This document shows, in pieces, positions 40,101 through 52,950 of a DNA stretch of 64,000 nt (position 1 is its first letter; every line of letters begins with the position of its first letter). Source of the DNA: Escarpia spicata (Eukaryota > Annelida > Polychaeta > Sabellida > Siboglinidae); NCBI GenBank assembly GCA_963995525.1, contig OZ023206.1, positions 65,093,790 through 65,157,789 on the forward strand. The letters are read 5' to 3'. Below the pieces are notes generated by a model. That model was given only the letters and a program-made list of their open reading frames with translations, did no database searches and was not told the DNA's origin. The translations under genes were made by a program, and so were the position numbers.

Positions 40101-40252
40101 TTAAAAAGACAAACACCACCCTCCGACTGCTGTCAATCACCGTCAAGGGTATAAAAACGTGGAACAATTTACAAAATAAATTGACTCAGCTTCCAAGTTT
40201 AACACAATTTAAAAAAGCAATCAAGTTGTCATTATTTTCTACATATTTGTGA
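37175..40252 (+). CDS. LINE ORF2 polyprotein: endonuclease and reverse transcriptase, intact (1,025 aa)
   Basis: Cuts the target DNA and copies the element RNA in the nucleus (target-primed reverse transcription). The ATG at 37,175 sits in a good AACCATGG context, 53 bases after the ORF1 stop. The endonuclease (EEP family) shows HFNARSL with N73, SETW with E102, GDYN at 221-224 and TDH with D289 and H290. The reverse transcriptase shows AKVIPIFKSGD, YRPISLLSQFSKILEKI, FIDLKKAFDTVDH at 665-677 (catalytic D667), GVPQGSILGPLLF from G723, and FADD with D756 and D757. The C-terminus carries the usual TVKGIKTWNNL and LPSLTQFKKAIK. Every catalytic residue I can check is present and there is no stop or frameshift. 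The clade is CR1/L2-like within the Jockey group by motif; not resolved further. Confidence 0.93.
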   Translation: MASTIQQNDELTPPYDTPFDYNEHCYEHDIDTDCLLYNDLPTQCKYYTPAQFSTNFSSVGKNQPIKLSIIHFNARSLKANLPKIKDTIQSMEYKFHIIAISETWLKENNWDGSEVNCNDVVFSGYKLYCNSRKNKHGGGVAIYVCESVLNNCQSSDICLRNISYAVDDCFESIFIEIQISKHEKINVGCMYRAPNTSISKFNDNLSFILGNLTSKIVYICGDYNIDLLHCEEQAESKYFIDQMLSSGLYPLITRPTRVTSTTASIIYNIFCSELCRNKMCVIVLSDATDHMPNFVLCDNSTYAVINDDPTYKYNRTLDEDSLNKFKHDLNYANWDTVMNESNPDLAFSRFMQILNNTYNDACPVKTTTYSGETKKNDKPWLSRGLKNACIKKNNMYLAFQKNITELTEIRYKNKLTKLLRLEKKKYYRKKLDDCKTNIRATWKTLNSIIGKRKSDTTYLKKFHVGDNIVVLENKEIANHFNNFFVDIGTKLSNLIEPCPGTKPTDFVKRTVSQSMYMSPVTEQEVLEIVSGCKSKTSYGPDEISMKTVKHVIKQIVQPLIHIFNRSLISGSFPNDMKLAKVIPIFKSGDRFQFSNYRPISLLSQFSKILEKIFNKRLRSFIETQHILTDGQYGFRSNHSTSLALTEFVEKITSAMDKCQSTIGVFIDLKKAFDTVDHNILLSKLQCYGIRGLALAWIKSYLTNRRQYVCYNNSNSEQKEIKCGVPQGSILGPLLFILYINDMCEVSKLLDIILFADDTNIFYSANNTDEISTVINNELKKLDLWFRANKLSLNVNKTHFIMFNNKKQPRTGVNIVLNGKNIEQVSYTKFLGVTIDENVTWREHIKMVESKVSKNIAVLYKTRHVLDCQALHTLYNSLVEPHMSYCCEIWGNTYQSRLRKLFMLQKKAIRIIYNHDHTSVFFHLSNMLKFHDLVKYKTMIILYKANNHSLNGRVQALFEPTAAIHIHDTRQSKLFYVKKTNTTLRLLSITVKGIKTWNNLQNKLTQLPSLTQFKKAIKLSLFSTYL

Positions 40253-40726
40253 ATTGTTAATTGAAGGTGACGTTTTGTTAAACCCATGAAATAGTAACAC
40301 AAGCACTATAGTAAACAGTCTATAAAATTATATGAGTTGTGAATATTATTTTGTGATTTATTTATAATTCCTGTTGTATTTATTCAGTTTTCATAGTTCG
40401 AGTAGGGCATAGCAACACATAAGTCTATGACTTCAGCTATGTCCTTTCAGCAGCAGCAGCAGCAGCAAACCATACTGTGCATGTATTATGTTGTTGTTGT
40501 TGTTGTTGAATAAACGTTCATTCATTCATAATAATAATATAGCAGGGATAATAGTTACATAATAAGTATAGATGTCGTGAGAGAACTCATTACTTTGCAA
40601 CTAAAGGGGGTCATAGAAAACAAACTTTTACCCAAAAGAATGAGAAAATTGGCAAACGATACAGCATAAAAAAGACCAAAAATACTGGGGTCTAAATTCG
40701 GAATAAAGAATTCTGAACATGCAAAT

Positions 40727-41250
40727 GGAGATTCTGCGTGAGCGACTGGAGACACTGCATGAGCGACTGGAGACTCTGCACGAGCCATTAGAGACTCTGC
40801 GTGAGTGACTGGAGACTCTGCGTGAGCGACTGGAGACTCAGCGTGAGTGACTGGAGACTCTGCGTGAGCGACTGGAGACTCTGCATGAGCGACCGGAGAC
40901 TCTGCATGAGCGACCGGAGACTCTGCGTGAGCGACCGGAGACTCTGCGTGAGCGACTGGAGACTCTGCGTGAGCGACTGGAGACTCTGCGTGAGCGACTG
41001 GAGACTCAGCGTGAGTGACTGGAGACTCTGCGTGAGCGACTGGAGACTCTGCATGAGCGACTGGAGAGTCTGCATGAGCGACCGGAGACTCTGCATGAGC
41101 GACTGGAGACTCAGCATGAGCGACTGGAGACTCTGCGTGAGCGACTGCAGACTGTGCATGAGTGACTGGAGACTCTGCATGAGCGACTGGAGACTCTGCA
41201 TGAGCGACTGGAGACTCTGCATCAGGGACTGGAGACTCTGCATGAGCGAC
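40727..41250. repeat. 21-bp minisatellite, unit 2, about 25 units
   Basis: Same array as 7,127-7,608 with two more units and several unit variants swapped, showing turnover since duplication. Confidence 0.95.
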
Positions 41251-41413
41251 CTTCATGGATGGGAGCCGTCCGCTCAACAACCAGACGGTAATACAATAGC
41301 AATCATAACGATAATACGACAACAATTACGCTGCACTTATAGTGAATTGAAATGAGAAGATGTGATCAATATAGTTCTAACAATAGTGATGTTGACAACT
41401 CGATCGAACATTA

Positions 41414-41650
<237 letters not shown>

Positions 41651-41774
41651 TCACTAGAGGTGGTCAAATAAGATCGCAAAGTCACAACATTACATTTCCC
41701 CCTCATTGCGGACTACTGGTTATGCAAAGTAATTATAGCAGCATGTTAGTAAGGAGATGTGTTTCTAGATGTAC

Positions 41775-41876
41775 CTCTGTCGTTATCTCGGTGTACTCCT
41801 TCATTCGTTCCACGGACACCATGTATGTCTCCAACTCGCACGCCAGACGTATCGTCACGTTCGTGTACGCCGTCAC
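41775..41876 (-). CDS. ABCC copy 2, exon a
   Basis: 102 bp, the same splice sites as copy 1. It codes for LACELETYMVSVERMKEYTE, with Ile to Met relative to copy 1. Confidence 0.82.
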
Positions 41877-42195
41877 CTAGTCAAGAAACCATAAGGGATC
41901 ATGTCAGAACGTCGACGTCCGATATCAGACGTAATTACTTTTACAAGGTCTCAGCCTCCACTCCCTCAGAAATTTGCAAATATTGGTAAGATGATATCAA
42001 TATACTAACTGTATCCGTCCGATGGTTGAATACGTTCGCGAAAAAAAATACAATAAGCATTATGTCGGGTTGGTCTTGCTGTCATCACGTGTCGCAAGGA
42101 AAATACTGATAGTGGTGCCACCGAGTGAGAGAAACTTATATTAATGCAAAATGACACTGTAAATTTAGATAGTAAAACTCGCAAGTCTCACACGA

Positions 42196-43510
42196 TGCGT
42201 TGTTGGGGGAGGGAAGGAGAGGCTAGAACCAAATCTAAGTGAGTAACGTATTGTTGGGGGAGGGACGGAGAGAGTTGAACCAATGCTAAGTGTGTAAAGT
42301 ATTGTTGGAGGAGGGACGGAGAGGGTTGAACCAATGCTAAGTGTGTAACGTAGTGTTGGGGGAGGGATGGACAGGGTTGAACCAATGCTAAATGGGTAAC
42401 ATACAGTTGGGGAGGGATGGAGAGGTTTGAACCAATGCTAAGTGTGTAACATACTGCTGGGGAGGGATGGAGAGGGTTGAACCAATACTAAGTGTGAAAC
42501 ATATTGCTGGGGGAGGGATGGAGAAGTTTGAACCAACGCTAAGTGTGTAACAAATTGCTGGGGGAGGGATGGAGAGGGTTGAACCAACGCTAAGTGTGTA
42601 ACATATTGCTGGGGAGGGATGGAGAGGGTTGAACTAATGCTAAGTGTGTAACGTATTGTTGAGGGAGGGACAGATATGGTTGAATCAATGGTAAATGTGT
42701 AACGTAGTGTTGGGGGAAGGATGGAGATGGTTGAACCAATACTAAGTGTGTAACGTATTGTTGGGGCAGGGATGGATAGGGTTGAACCAATGTTAAGTGT
42801 GTAACGTATTGTAGGGGGAGGATGGAGAGGGTTGAACCAATGCTAAGTGTGTAACATATTGCTGGGGGGAGGTGGACAGAGAGGGTTGAACCAATGCTAA
42901 GTGTGTAATGTATTGCTTGGGGAGGGTTGGGAAGGGTTGAGCCAATGCTAAGTGTGTAACATATTGTTGGGGGAGGGACGGAGAGGGTTGAACCAATGTT
43001 AAGTGTGTAGAGTATTGTTCGGGGAGGGATGGAAAAGGTTGGAAAAATGCTAACCGTGTAACGTATTGTTAGGGGAGGGATGGAGAGGGTTGAACCAATG
43101 CTAAGCGTGTAATGTTTTGTTGGGGGAGGGATGCAGAGGGTTAAACCAATGCTAAGCGTGTAACGTATTGTTGGGGGAGGGATGGAGAGGGTTGAACCAA
43201 TGGTAAATGTGTAACGTATTGTTAGGGGACGGATGGAGAGGGTTGAACCAATGTTAAGCGTGTAATGTATTGTTAGGGGAGGGGTGGAGTGGTTTGAACC
43301 AATGCTAAGCTTGTAATGCTTTGTTGGGGGAGGGATGCAGAGGGTTGAACCAATGCTAAGCGTGTAACGTTTTGTTGGGGGAGGGATGGAGAGGGTTAAA
43401 CTAATGCTAAGCGTGTAAAGTATAATGTTGGGGGTGGGATGGAGTGGGCAGAACCAATGCTAAGTGAGTAACGTATTGTTATGGGAGGGATGGAGACGGT
43501 TGAACCAATT
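42196..43510. repeat. 51-bp minisatellite, unit 2, about 26 units, truncated at right
   Basis: Same array as 9,455-10,946. It stops within a unit at TTGAACCAA and is joined through a run of about ten T and CA to sequence matching 11,711. Confidence 0.95.
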
Positions 43511-43879
43511 TTTTTTTTCACCGAAATGCTCCGCGTTGACTAATTTCCGCTGTCTTATACGCTGGATGAATGTTGTAATAATTTTACCGTATAAGCCTCA
43601 AAGTCAATGTCGTCAAAGAGACTTGCAGAGCTGGGTAGTGCTTTATCTACTACATAGGGCCGTGGGCGTAGCTTGGCGGGATTCATAGAAGCTATTTAAA
43701 GGTTTTCATTCAGATTTCGTTCTGACTGAGGATGCCATTATGGCGCGTTAAGTTTCGTCACATCCGGTAAGAACTGAGCCACGTGAGTACATTGTCGTGT
43801 CTTATGGACACACCCGCGTCTGTGTATGCGCCACAGTCATTCGAAAACTATCACTTTAAAACTATTGGATATAATCGGT

Positions 43880-44420
43880 TTCACAAACGTCAACAAAGCA
43901 TTCGACTCGATCCATCGGGTCGCATGTTTGAGCATGGAAAGAATAGGAAAGAATATTCCACTGATATGGCTATTTCACTGTTAATTGACAAAATTAGTAA
44001 GGCAATCGATACCAAAGAGCACGTAATTGGGTTACTTCTGGATTTAGCCAAAGCCTTTGATACTGTTAATCATAATATATTATTGAGAAAATTAACACAT
44101 TATGGAATCAGAGGGAATATACTCCAATGGATTCGTAACTTTTTAAGTAACAGACAACAACGAGTAAATTTTATGGAACAAAATCTTCCCTTAAAAACAT
44201 AACATGTAGTGTTCCGCATGGTTCAGATCTGGGACCTTTACTCTTTCTTATCTATACAAACGATTTATTTACTTGATCTGACACAACATTTACCATTATG
44301 TTTGCTGATGACACGAGCATCTTTATACAAGACAACAATATAAATGAAATGGAAAATGCTCTGAAATCAAAAACTATCTTGATGTCTTAAAATTAATCAA
44401 CTTTCTTTGAATATACAGAA
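43880..44420 (+). mobile_element. LINE RT fragment, unit 2 copy
   Basis: Counterpart of 12,067-12,600, with the same breaks; motifs GLLLDLAKAFDTVNH, VPHGSDLGPLLF and MFADDTSIF. Confidence 0.75.
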
Positions 44421-44740
44421 CACTCACATAGTGACCATTAGTGATTATTATTATGTGCACTTTCGCGTGGCAGACGTGATGTAGTTCGCGTCTGTTTCGC
44501 TTGTGCCATTCCTCACGAAATATATCATCACAGTTCTTTCTAGAAGTGGAATAAATAGATATATAAATAAATAAATAAAAATATTTAAATGAATAGATAC
44601 ATGAATATTTAAAATGTCCATATGATATAAACATATATAAAATAATCGTTAAAAAGTCAGTAGAAATTGCACTAAAAAGTTATAAAAATGTAAATAAATA
44701 ATTTAAAATGTTCAATTCCATGGATTCATATGGTGCTTTC

Positions 44741-46072
44741 TTATTTTGAAATGGCTAGCCCCAATTGTCGCCACTGTTCACGGTCGAGTGCGCGCAGAGC
44801 GTCGACATCGGCACGGCAACGTAGCGTACGGCCTATGCGTCGCAGGTCCGCGCTCAACGCTGTCGGCAGTGTCGTTCGCGGTCGACCCATGTATGTCGTG
44901 ACATCTGTGTCCACGGCGAAATAGTTGTCGATCGCTCGCTGAGTGGGTGCATCGGGTGGCATACGGAGCACGTGCCCGAATAGACTCCATCTTGCAGTTA
45001 TGACAGCTTCGCTGATGGGACGGCATCGGCAACGGTGGTACAGTGCCTCGTTGGAAATGCGATGTGGCCAATATATGCCGATGATCTGGCGTAGATGACG
45101 ACGGTGGTACGCATCCAGATGATCTAGTTCTGATTTCGTGAGTCCCCATGTACCCATGTTGTACATCAGCACGGGCACAACGAAGGATGCGTATAGCCGT
45201 AGCCGCAGCTGTAGAGAGATCTGTGATCGCCTAAACCACAGTGTCCACAGCTTGCGGAAGGCGACGTTGGCCAGCTGCTTTCGGCGAGCGACGTCTTCGG
45301 CTTCACCGAGGAGCGATCCAAGCTTGCGTGTCATACGCCACTCTTCCTGAATGCGGTCAGCGTGTCGGCTGATACTTGTTCGTTCTGTTTTCGACGCGTT
45401 GATCGTCAGCGACCACTACGCCAAGCAAGCTGGCGCGATGCGCTCGATCTCGTCGAGGAACGAACGAGAAGAGCTGACGAAGTCCGTGTCGTCAGCGTAC
45501 TCGACGTCCAGCGGTAGGGTGGCATCGGCTGGTGGACGTGTCGGGAGGCGCGAACGAAGGTCATGGAGTGCCGCTTCGAGGTACACAATGAATAACACCG
45601 GGCTGAGGCTGTCGCCTTGCGGCGTCCCGATGGATGTGGCGAATGAATGACAATCGCCTGTTGAGAGACGCGGCTCGAGCGACGTGGCGGCGAGTAGGAA
45701 GCGAATCATCCGCAGTTCCGACTCGCCGAGGAATGTTTGTAGCGTATCAAGCAGCTTGTCGCGACGTATGGTGTCGAAGGCGCGACTCAGATCGATGCCG
45801 AGAAATTCGATTGATACGTGCTGACGCTGCGCTTTAGCACAGAGCCAACGATACCCGAAGACTACGTCGGCCGTGCTGCGTCCGCGTCGGAATCCCGATT
45901 GCGACGGCGACAGGTAGTCGTCAACTTTCGGCGCGATCCTCGATAGTACGATGAGAGACAGTGTCTTTCGGAGTACTGATAGTAAGACTATCGGACGCAC
46001 ACTCGTTAGCGGACCTATTGGTTTGCCCGGCTTCTGTATTAATACGAGCATTAGTAATACGATAAGTATAAG
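44741..46072 (-). mobile_element. 5'-truncated LINE (second type), unit 2 copy
   Basis: Counterpart of 12,924-14,255. The C-terminal frame is longer here (starts at 45,334) because a codon that is TGA in unit 1 reads GGA here (LGSLLGEAEDV). The frameshift between the two halves remains. Confidence 0.8.
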
Positions 46073-46701
46073 AGAAAGGAGTAATAACATTTGCATAGAC
46101 AAATTAACACTGTACGTGAGATACAGTTTTTGGGTCTGCTTATAAATAATTAATTTAACTGGGGCACAAACATTAAATATATATCAAATAAAATTTCTTA
46201 AAATATTGTTATTATAAAAAGATGACAAACAAATCAGATACTAAATCATTGTTAAATCAGTATTACATGTTTATGTAGCCATATATCACTTACTGTAATG
46301 TCGTCTGCGGAAGGGCCCCGAATATATACCTTGCAAAAATTCATCTACTCCAAAAAAAGAGTTTCGCGTGTAATAAGTCATGTAGGATTTATTGATCATA
46401 CGCAGCCTTTATTTACATCTTATCAAATAATGAATATTTATGACGTAAATAAATACTTATGCTCTATTCTAATGTACACGCATCATAGGGGTATGTTGCG
46501 AGATATATATGCACTATTAAATAATTTATTAGTTTATTATGAAGATATTTATGCATTGTGTTGTTTTTTGACACGAATTATAGTTTACATTTCAAATATG
46601 ACATGAACAAGGAACACAAGCAATGTGTTGCTTCGTTCCAATTGTTACGTAATGTATAAATGTTTCATATTACTGCTACATCTGAGCTATACTGAACATT
46701 A

Positions 46702-47213
46702 TGTAACAATAAAGATTATTATATATCTAATTCCATAAGCTTCTATTATATTTAATAGCAGATTATGGTCGAATGCTTTTTTCAAATAAATAAAAACTCC
46801 AATAGTACACTTCTTCTGATCTAAAGCCGATGTGATTTCTTCAGTTAATTCTAGAAGAACCATTGATGTAGACAAATTAGTTCTAAATCCATACTGACTA
46901 CTAGTTAAAATATTATATTTATCAATACATTTGTCTAACCTACAATTAAATAACTTTTGTAAGATTTTTGAGAATTGTGGAACCAGAGATACAGGTCTGT
47001 AGTTAGCACATACATTTTTCTCAGCAGCTTTAAATATAGGGATCACTTTGTCAATTTTCATTTTATTGGGAAATACTCCAATATTGAAAGACCTATTACA
47101 GATGTGTGTAAGTGGAACCACAATGTTGGAAATAACTTTCTTGACAATGATCATATCTATGTTGTCATAGCCTGTAGACTTCTTGTTTTTAAAGTTGCTG
47201 ACAATACTTATTA
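46702..47213 (-). mobile_element. CR1/L2-like LINE fragment, unit 2 copy
   Basis: Counterpart of 14,885-15,408, with the same FIYLKKAFDHN loss of the motif A aspartate. Confidence 0.8.
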
Positions 47214-47239
47214 TCTAATTTTCATCTACCCCCTCCAAG

Positions 47240-47356
<117 letters not shown>

Positions 47357-47499
47357 AATCGAGTGTTTGTGTGGTGGTGTGAGTATGTGTGTGTGTGCGT
47401 ATGTGCACGTGTGCGTGTCCATGTAGTGTGTGCGTGTCAATGTAGTGGTGGTGGTGGTGTATTCGCGCGCGCGCGTGCATGTGTGTGTGCGTGCGTAAT

Positions 47500-49421
47500 T
47501 ATATCAGTATGCCTATGCAACGAGCGCGAGATAACATACTGATCTTAAAAAGCCCATCGCCAAAGATAGTTGTTGCAGCGAATGAACTTCAAACATGTAA
47601 CCCGGAGACGACGTTCTTTCAAGTGACGTACACATAACGTCGCAGATACTTTGTCATGTGTACTCGCTAACGGTAAGCTTAGGGTGTTGAATCTGTGGTG
47701 CACAGTCTTATCATCAACTTGCCTGTCAGTTTAGATACGATTTGTTTAACATTTTGCTCCTCGTCAAAAGTGCAAGTTTTCCACGTCGCATTGCTGTGCC
47801 GTGGTATCTTATGTACGTATGATTCGTATACGCAACACATGATGCGAACAGTGAGGTACTATAATGTTTGTCCAGATCAGTTGAGAAAGTCGACCGAATA
47901 CGAATAAGATTCCTAACTAACTGTTTAGTTAGCTTTCTAGGAATGACAAGCTGCAGTAGTGGACCCGAGACAGGTCAGTTCAGGTGGTCAACATTTCTCA
48001 TTTGTTTTATTGTTGTATCCATGCTTGGTTGTCATCCTAATTGGCTCTTGGTTACCGCCTACGTAATACGTGTGTATCAAGTTCAAATTTACCGCAGGTC
48101 TTCACCTCTTCGTCTATAGCGAAGTTTGTCGTAGTGGCTGGTAGGAGGTATAGAAGGCAACGGTATTTTAATACAGGACTTATGTACTATGCGAAGCGCT
48201 TTCTGTCCTCTGAACTGTTGACCTTAGTGAATTCATAATTACGTAACAAACATAAGGGTTCTTCATCCAGTTTCGTGTCAATCACTTCACATGGACGTTG
48301 TTAAGTGTTCTGTCCTTGACAGTGGAGAACGGCAGTGGACAGAACATATTTGCGACGTGGATGCGAGAAATTTATGGACAACCTTGAACTTGATTAATGG
48401 CATACTAATAAGTAAAACCTAATTTATCTTATGCGGACACGTATCTTCCTGAACCGATGGGGCTGGTTTCCCCTGAATTGAGAATATGTGCACGAATGTT
48501 TCACGTAGCAGGCTTCTGGACCTGCATCTGCTCTTAACTGTTTTGATGTTGACACCTCGTTGATTTCAAAGAGGATAGGCTAAAAAAGTCGACAAGATCG
48601 GAATGTGTTGATGTCTGAACCTTCTTGTACAAGAACATACAGTTCAGTGTACAGCCCAGCGCACGCGTGCAGCATCCCGTCATATGCTTTCTAAAAGCAA
48701 AATATTTACCCAGCTAAGATATATATCTCGTGATATCATATAACTGCGACAGGACTTCAGATTACATCAAATTAATTCCTATTGTATGGCGTAGCGTGCG
48801 TTTTGTTTTGTTTTGCTGTGTCGCGTTTCGTGTATCGTGGACATCAGATTTGGCAATCTGACATGGGCGAAATCAAGTCTGTCGATGACATTGATTCTGT
48901 TTGAACAGGCACGCCTAGCTAGGATTCTACGAGGACAGAAACGGCCCGCTGAATGGGAAACACCTCTGTAGCGACGTCAATCAGTATTCTGGGATTTGCC
49001 TATCCGATTCTTGTGCGGATACGATTCGAATCGCTACACGGAGCGATTCAATTTGCCGCATACACATTCACATGAAAAAACTCATCCGCCTATTACTCCA
49101 AGAGCCAGCGGTCAATTATTTGCTTGAAATGACCAGGGGCCGGTGTCATGAAGCAGCTAAGAATGTTCTTAACGCTCAGATGATTGTCTTGGTAAATTAC
49201 GTGATTTTTTATATAAGCGAAAATAGGAATTTATGCAAACACATGACGCTAAGTAAATGCGTAACTTTAAGTACGCTTCATAGAACCGACCCCTGGTGTA
49301 CGTGGATATTTCTGAATAGCTCTACACTTGCGTTATTTAAAACACCGCGTCATATGGTTCGCGAGCGGTAGTCGGACGTGCTGGAGGATGATGAACGCCG
49401 TTAGGTGTGAATAATAAAATA
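47500..49421. other. No gene seen, unit 2
   Basis: Counterpart of 15,640-17,564, differing at only a handful of bases. Confidence 0.45.
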
Positions 49422-50372
49422 TAGGGTTAGGGGTTAATAGTAGTCCATTTTACACACATCTTCCAAACTATAGCAAATATGGTATTAGTAGTATTTGAAG
49501 ACTTTTCCCAAAGATGTCATACTTACTATGTAAGTATGGTGTAATGACGTCATGCGTGTCTGATGCTATAAATTACTCTACATTTTAGTCCGTAGTTCAC
49601 GTAGGTGAAACCCTCTAACCAGGAAATGTCGGCAACAGTGTTTCTCAAGACAGCACAACGTACAAATGTGAAGTCCAGTTGTCTTTCTCCAAGAAGTGGA
49701 AGCCATTATATAGAGTTTACTGCTTTATTACAAGCGTAATTAATGAAAAAAGTGGTGGGAGTAGATATCAGTCCACTTCATCAATACATAGTTGCGTACA
49801 TTTCCCAGGTAGAAGGGTTTTATCTATCTGAACGACGGATTAAAAGTGAACTGATTGATATATAGTAGTTCATATATGACGTCATTACATCTCCATTACC
49901 TAATAATTATGACATATTTCGAAGGATAATTCTTCAATATCTGTCCACTGATACCTCATTTGCTATAGTTTGACTGATATTTATTGATGAAGTGGACTAA
50001 CATATACCCCACCTCCACATTCCACTAATCATGCTTGTTGTAAAAAATCAGTAAAACCTACACGAAAGCTTCCACTTCTAGGTGGAAAACAAGTGGATTT
50101 CACATTTGTACGTTGTAAATGTCTTGAAAAACACTTTTGTGGAAATTCCTAAGTTAGTCGGTTTCACCTACGTGAACTACGAACTAAAATGTGGAATAAT
50201 TTATAGCATAAGACACACTTGACGTCGTACTGATGTCATTACTCCATAATTACTTATTAGTTATTATATCATTGGAAGGAGTGTTCAAATACCTTTCCAA
50301 CGATCCCATACTGGCTAAAGTTTGGAAGATTATATTGATGAAATGGACTACTATTTACCCCTACCCCCTTCT
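49422..50372. mobile_element. Foldback element, unit 2 copy
   Basis: Counterpart of 17,565-18,515; both arms are preserved and practically identical. Confidence 0.8.
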
Positions 50373-51704
50373 TTTATTATTCACAACTACGGACATTCAT
50401 CACCCCCTAGCACGTCAGTCCGCCGCTCGGGAACCTTAAGACCCGGTGTTTTGAGAATCCCAAGTGTAGGGCTATTCAGAAATACCCACCGGACACCTGG
50501 TCATTTCAAGCAAATAAATGATTGCTGGCTCTTGGACTATATGTATTTATGACACTATTTGTATTAATTTCATGATGTATCCGTATGCCGGAGGGAGGGA
50601 GGGAGGGAGTGAGGAAGGGAGGGAGGAAGGAGGAGGAGGAGGAGGAGGAGAGAGCGAGTGGGGAACGGACGGACGGACGAACTGACACACAGAAAGACAG
50701 TGAGACAAAAATATACAGAGACAGACAGAAACAGGGAGATAGAACGAGAACGCACATCTTCATATTGCAATGCAACCAACAATAGCTTAACTACAATTTA
50801 AATATAACCGCATGAACGAACACCAACGCACAATATTTACTCAGTGTACAACCATACCGACGTAATACTGGACTCGCGATTTCGATGTGTGCCTTACTAA
50901 ACACTAGGTGTAGTGATACAATAAGTTATATAACAACAACTATTTAGTATAAATTTGCAAAAGCCAAAGGGTCAGTCCCCCAACGCACCTCCCAAATACG
51001 CTACAGAATAGGCCCACTTCCAGAGTACCGTTTCAATAACATTCGTATGAACTCATAACCCGGATTTTTTTGTCTAAAACCGATCACGGTCATTTTGTAC
51101 TAAAACTGTCAAGACCAGGAGCACATTCGCCGATGTGTGACGGAGACACACAGGGCGGTTTTTTGCATTTTGAAAAAAGCCCCTTGAAGTTAACAAGGGA
51201 TTCTGTTAAATGATGGTTTTCCTTACGAGTTCTTTGTCTTAGTGAAACGGCTCCCAAATAACACTAACACCGTCAGGCTAATTTCACTTACAGAAAAATT
51301 AAACATCCCATACATATGTGGTAAATAGGTAACATTTATTGGAGTCACAGCCTAACAGTCTGGCCCGCGTGGAGATCAATGCTGCGCTCTACCGAAGACA
51401 CGTGAATATGAATGAAAATAACACATATGGCACACTTACCCAGAAGACGTCATCTTCGCCACAAAAATCATCCCACCGAAGCGTAGCGTTCATTTTGAAA
51501 TGCTCTGGAATGTTCGTGACACGAATGAAATATGCGCAGACATACGACAGACGTGAGGGAACACGTCGAAGTATTCATCTGTTTTAATTAATTAACAGGA
51601 GTGTGAATGACAGCAGCTTGGAGACTTTTCAAAACAACTCGGGTAAAACTTGCCACAGTAAGGGAACGTATCAAAAGTATTATTTGTATTAACTTATATA
51701 CATG
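50373..51704. other. No gene seen, unit 2
   Basis: Counterpart of 18,516-19,845, including the GGA-rich tract at about 50,588-50,657. Confidence 0.45.
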
Positions 51705-52061
51705 GATCGGGTGGCATAGCGAGTAGAGCGTCGGATTCTGAATAGAGACATTCCGGGTTCATTTAAGTTCGTTTACTTTGTGTTGCTACAGTTATCTAGC
51801 TGCATAAAGAGTACCTGTTTATAGACAGTGGTAGATATTATGTGTACGAATCGCGCAAATTCGGGCAGACAAACAGTAACCGTGAGGGAACTAAGTCTAA
51901 ATATGCGTCTTCGCGCAATAATTGCAGGATGCCTGAATGGTTCATGAAGAAGTTGAGATGGTGCTCGATTGAACAGGTCTTCCAGTAAAATGCTTTGAAC
52001 AGTCCTAAGGACTGGATACCGCGCTATGTGGGAACTTACCTTTATTTTACATTCCTCTATA

Positions 52062-52062
<1 letters not shown>
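51705..52062 (+). mobile_element. tRNA-derived SINE, unit 2 copy
   Basis: Counterpart of 19,848-20,205. Confidence 0.6.

Positions 52063-52117
<55 letters not shown>
52063..52117. repeat. (AT)n microsatellite, unit 2
   Basis: About 28 repeats, longer than in unit 1. Confidence 0.95.
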
Positions 52118-52120
<3 letters not shown>

Positions 52121-52460
52121 ATAAAATGTATGCACATATTTATGCGGGATGAATATACACATAATAAAAAACAAACAGTTGTGTGTGCTTGCGTGCGTGC
52201 TTGCGTGCGTGCGCCCACGCGCTAAATTCACTGTATACGCACTAGGCAATTTTTTTACGTATGGCAAATGACAATTATGTTTAACATAATAAATTACCCG
52301 AACATTAATCAACCTCTCTAGAGGCTTTCGACCGTCTTCTCAAGATTGGTTCGGTTTAATCAGTACAACAATCGTCCAACAAGTTTCAATAGGTAAATTA
52401 ATATTTGTATATGATAAAAAACCAACTAACCTGATCGCACTCGCATCGCTACATGCAAAC

Positions 52461-52883
52461 AGGAACATTATTATTTATTATTATTAATAAAGCGCTCTTT
52501 TCATACATAAAAGCCTGCTTAAAAGCGCTGTACACAATCACTATAATCATCATAGACAGTTAAAACTAAGCATAACAACGATAACATGATACAAAAATGA
52601 AATATTATAGAAGACTGGATGTAATATCATGAATATATATATACTGTTTTAAAAATGTCATAAAAACTGACTTGAAAGAGTTAAGCACCAAAATGGGCCC
52701 GGAACAAATGTGTTTTAGCAGCTTCTTGAAAGTGTCCAGTGTTATTGCTTCACGAATGTGAGCCGGTAGCGCATTCCACAACTTGGCTGCTAAACACTGA
52801 CATTTTCTGTCGTCGTAAATAACTGTTCTAGCCCTTGCCCTACATTGTAGATAGTTACTAAGAAATGCAAAGTGCAGCATAAA
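52461..52883 (-). mobile_element. LINE 3' end, unit 2 copy
   Basis: Counterpart of 20,590-21,010; reads TVIYDDRKCQCLAAKLWNAL. Confidence 0.7.
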
Positions 52884-52888
52884 CAGAC

Positions 52889-52950
52889 AACCAACCAACC
52901 AACCAACCAACCAACCAACCAACCAACCAACCAACCAACCAACCAACCAA
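52889..52950. repeat. (CCAA)n microsatellite, unit 2
   Basis: About 15-16 CCAA repeats. Confidence 0.95.

Larger units (their letters stand above)
36895..40529 (+). mobile_element. CR1/L2-like LINE with intact ORF2, unit 2 only, 5'-truncated in ORF1
   Basis: Unit 1 gives the empty site (around 6,921). The insert is 3,635 bp and has the end of ORF1, a 53-base gap, complete ORF2, and a 3' UTR with CAG and TTG repeats. The end reads AATAAACGTTCATTCATTCA, a tail type expected of L2/CR1 relatives rather than poly(A). No target-site duplication is visible; about 8 bp of the empty site (TGCATACT) are missing. The intact frame and empty paralogous site point to a young insertion, after the units separated. 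Confidence 0.9.
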
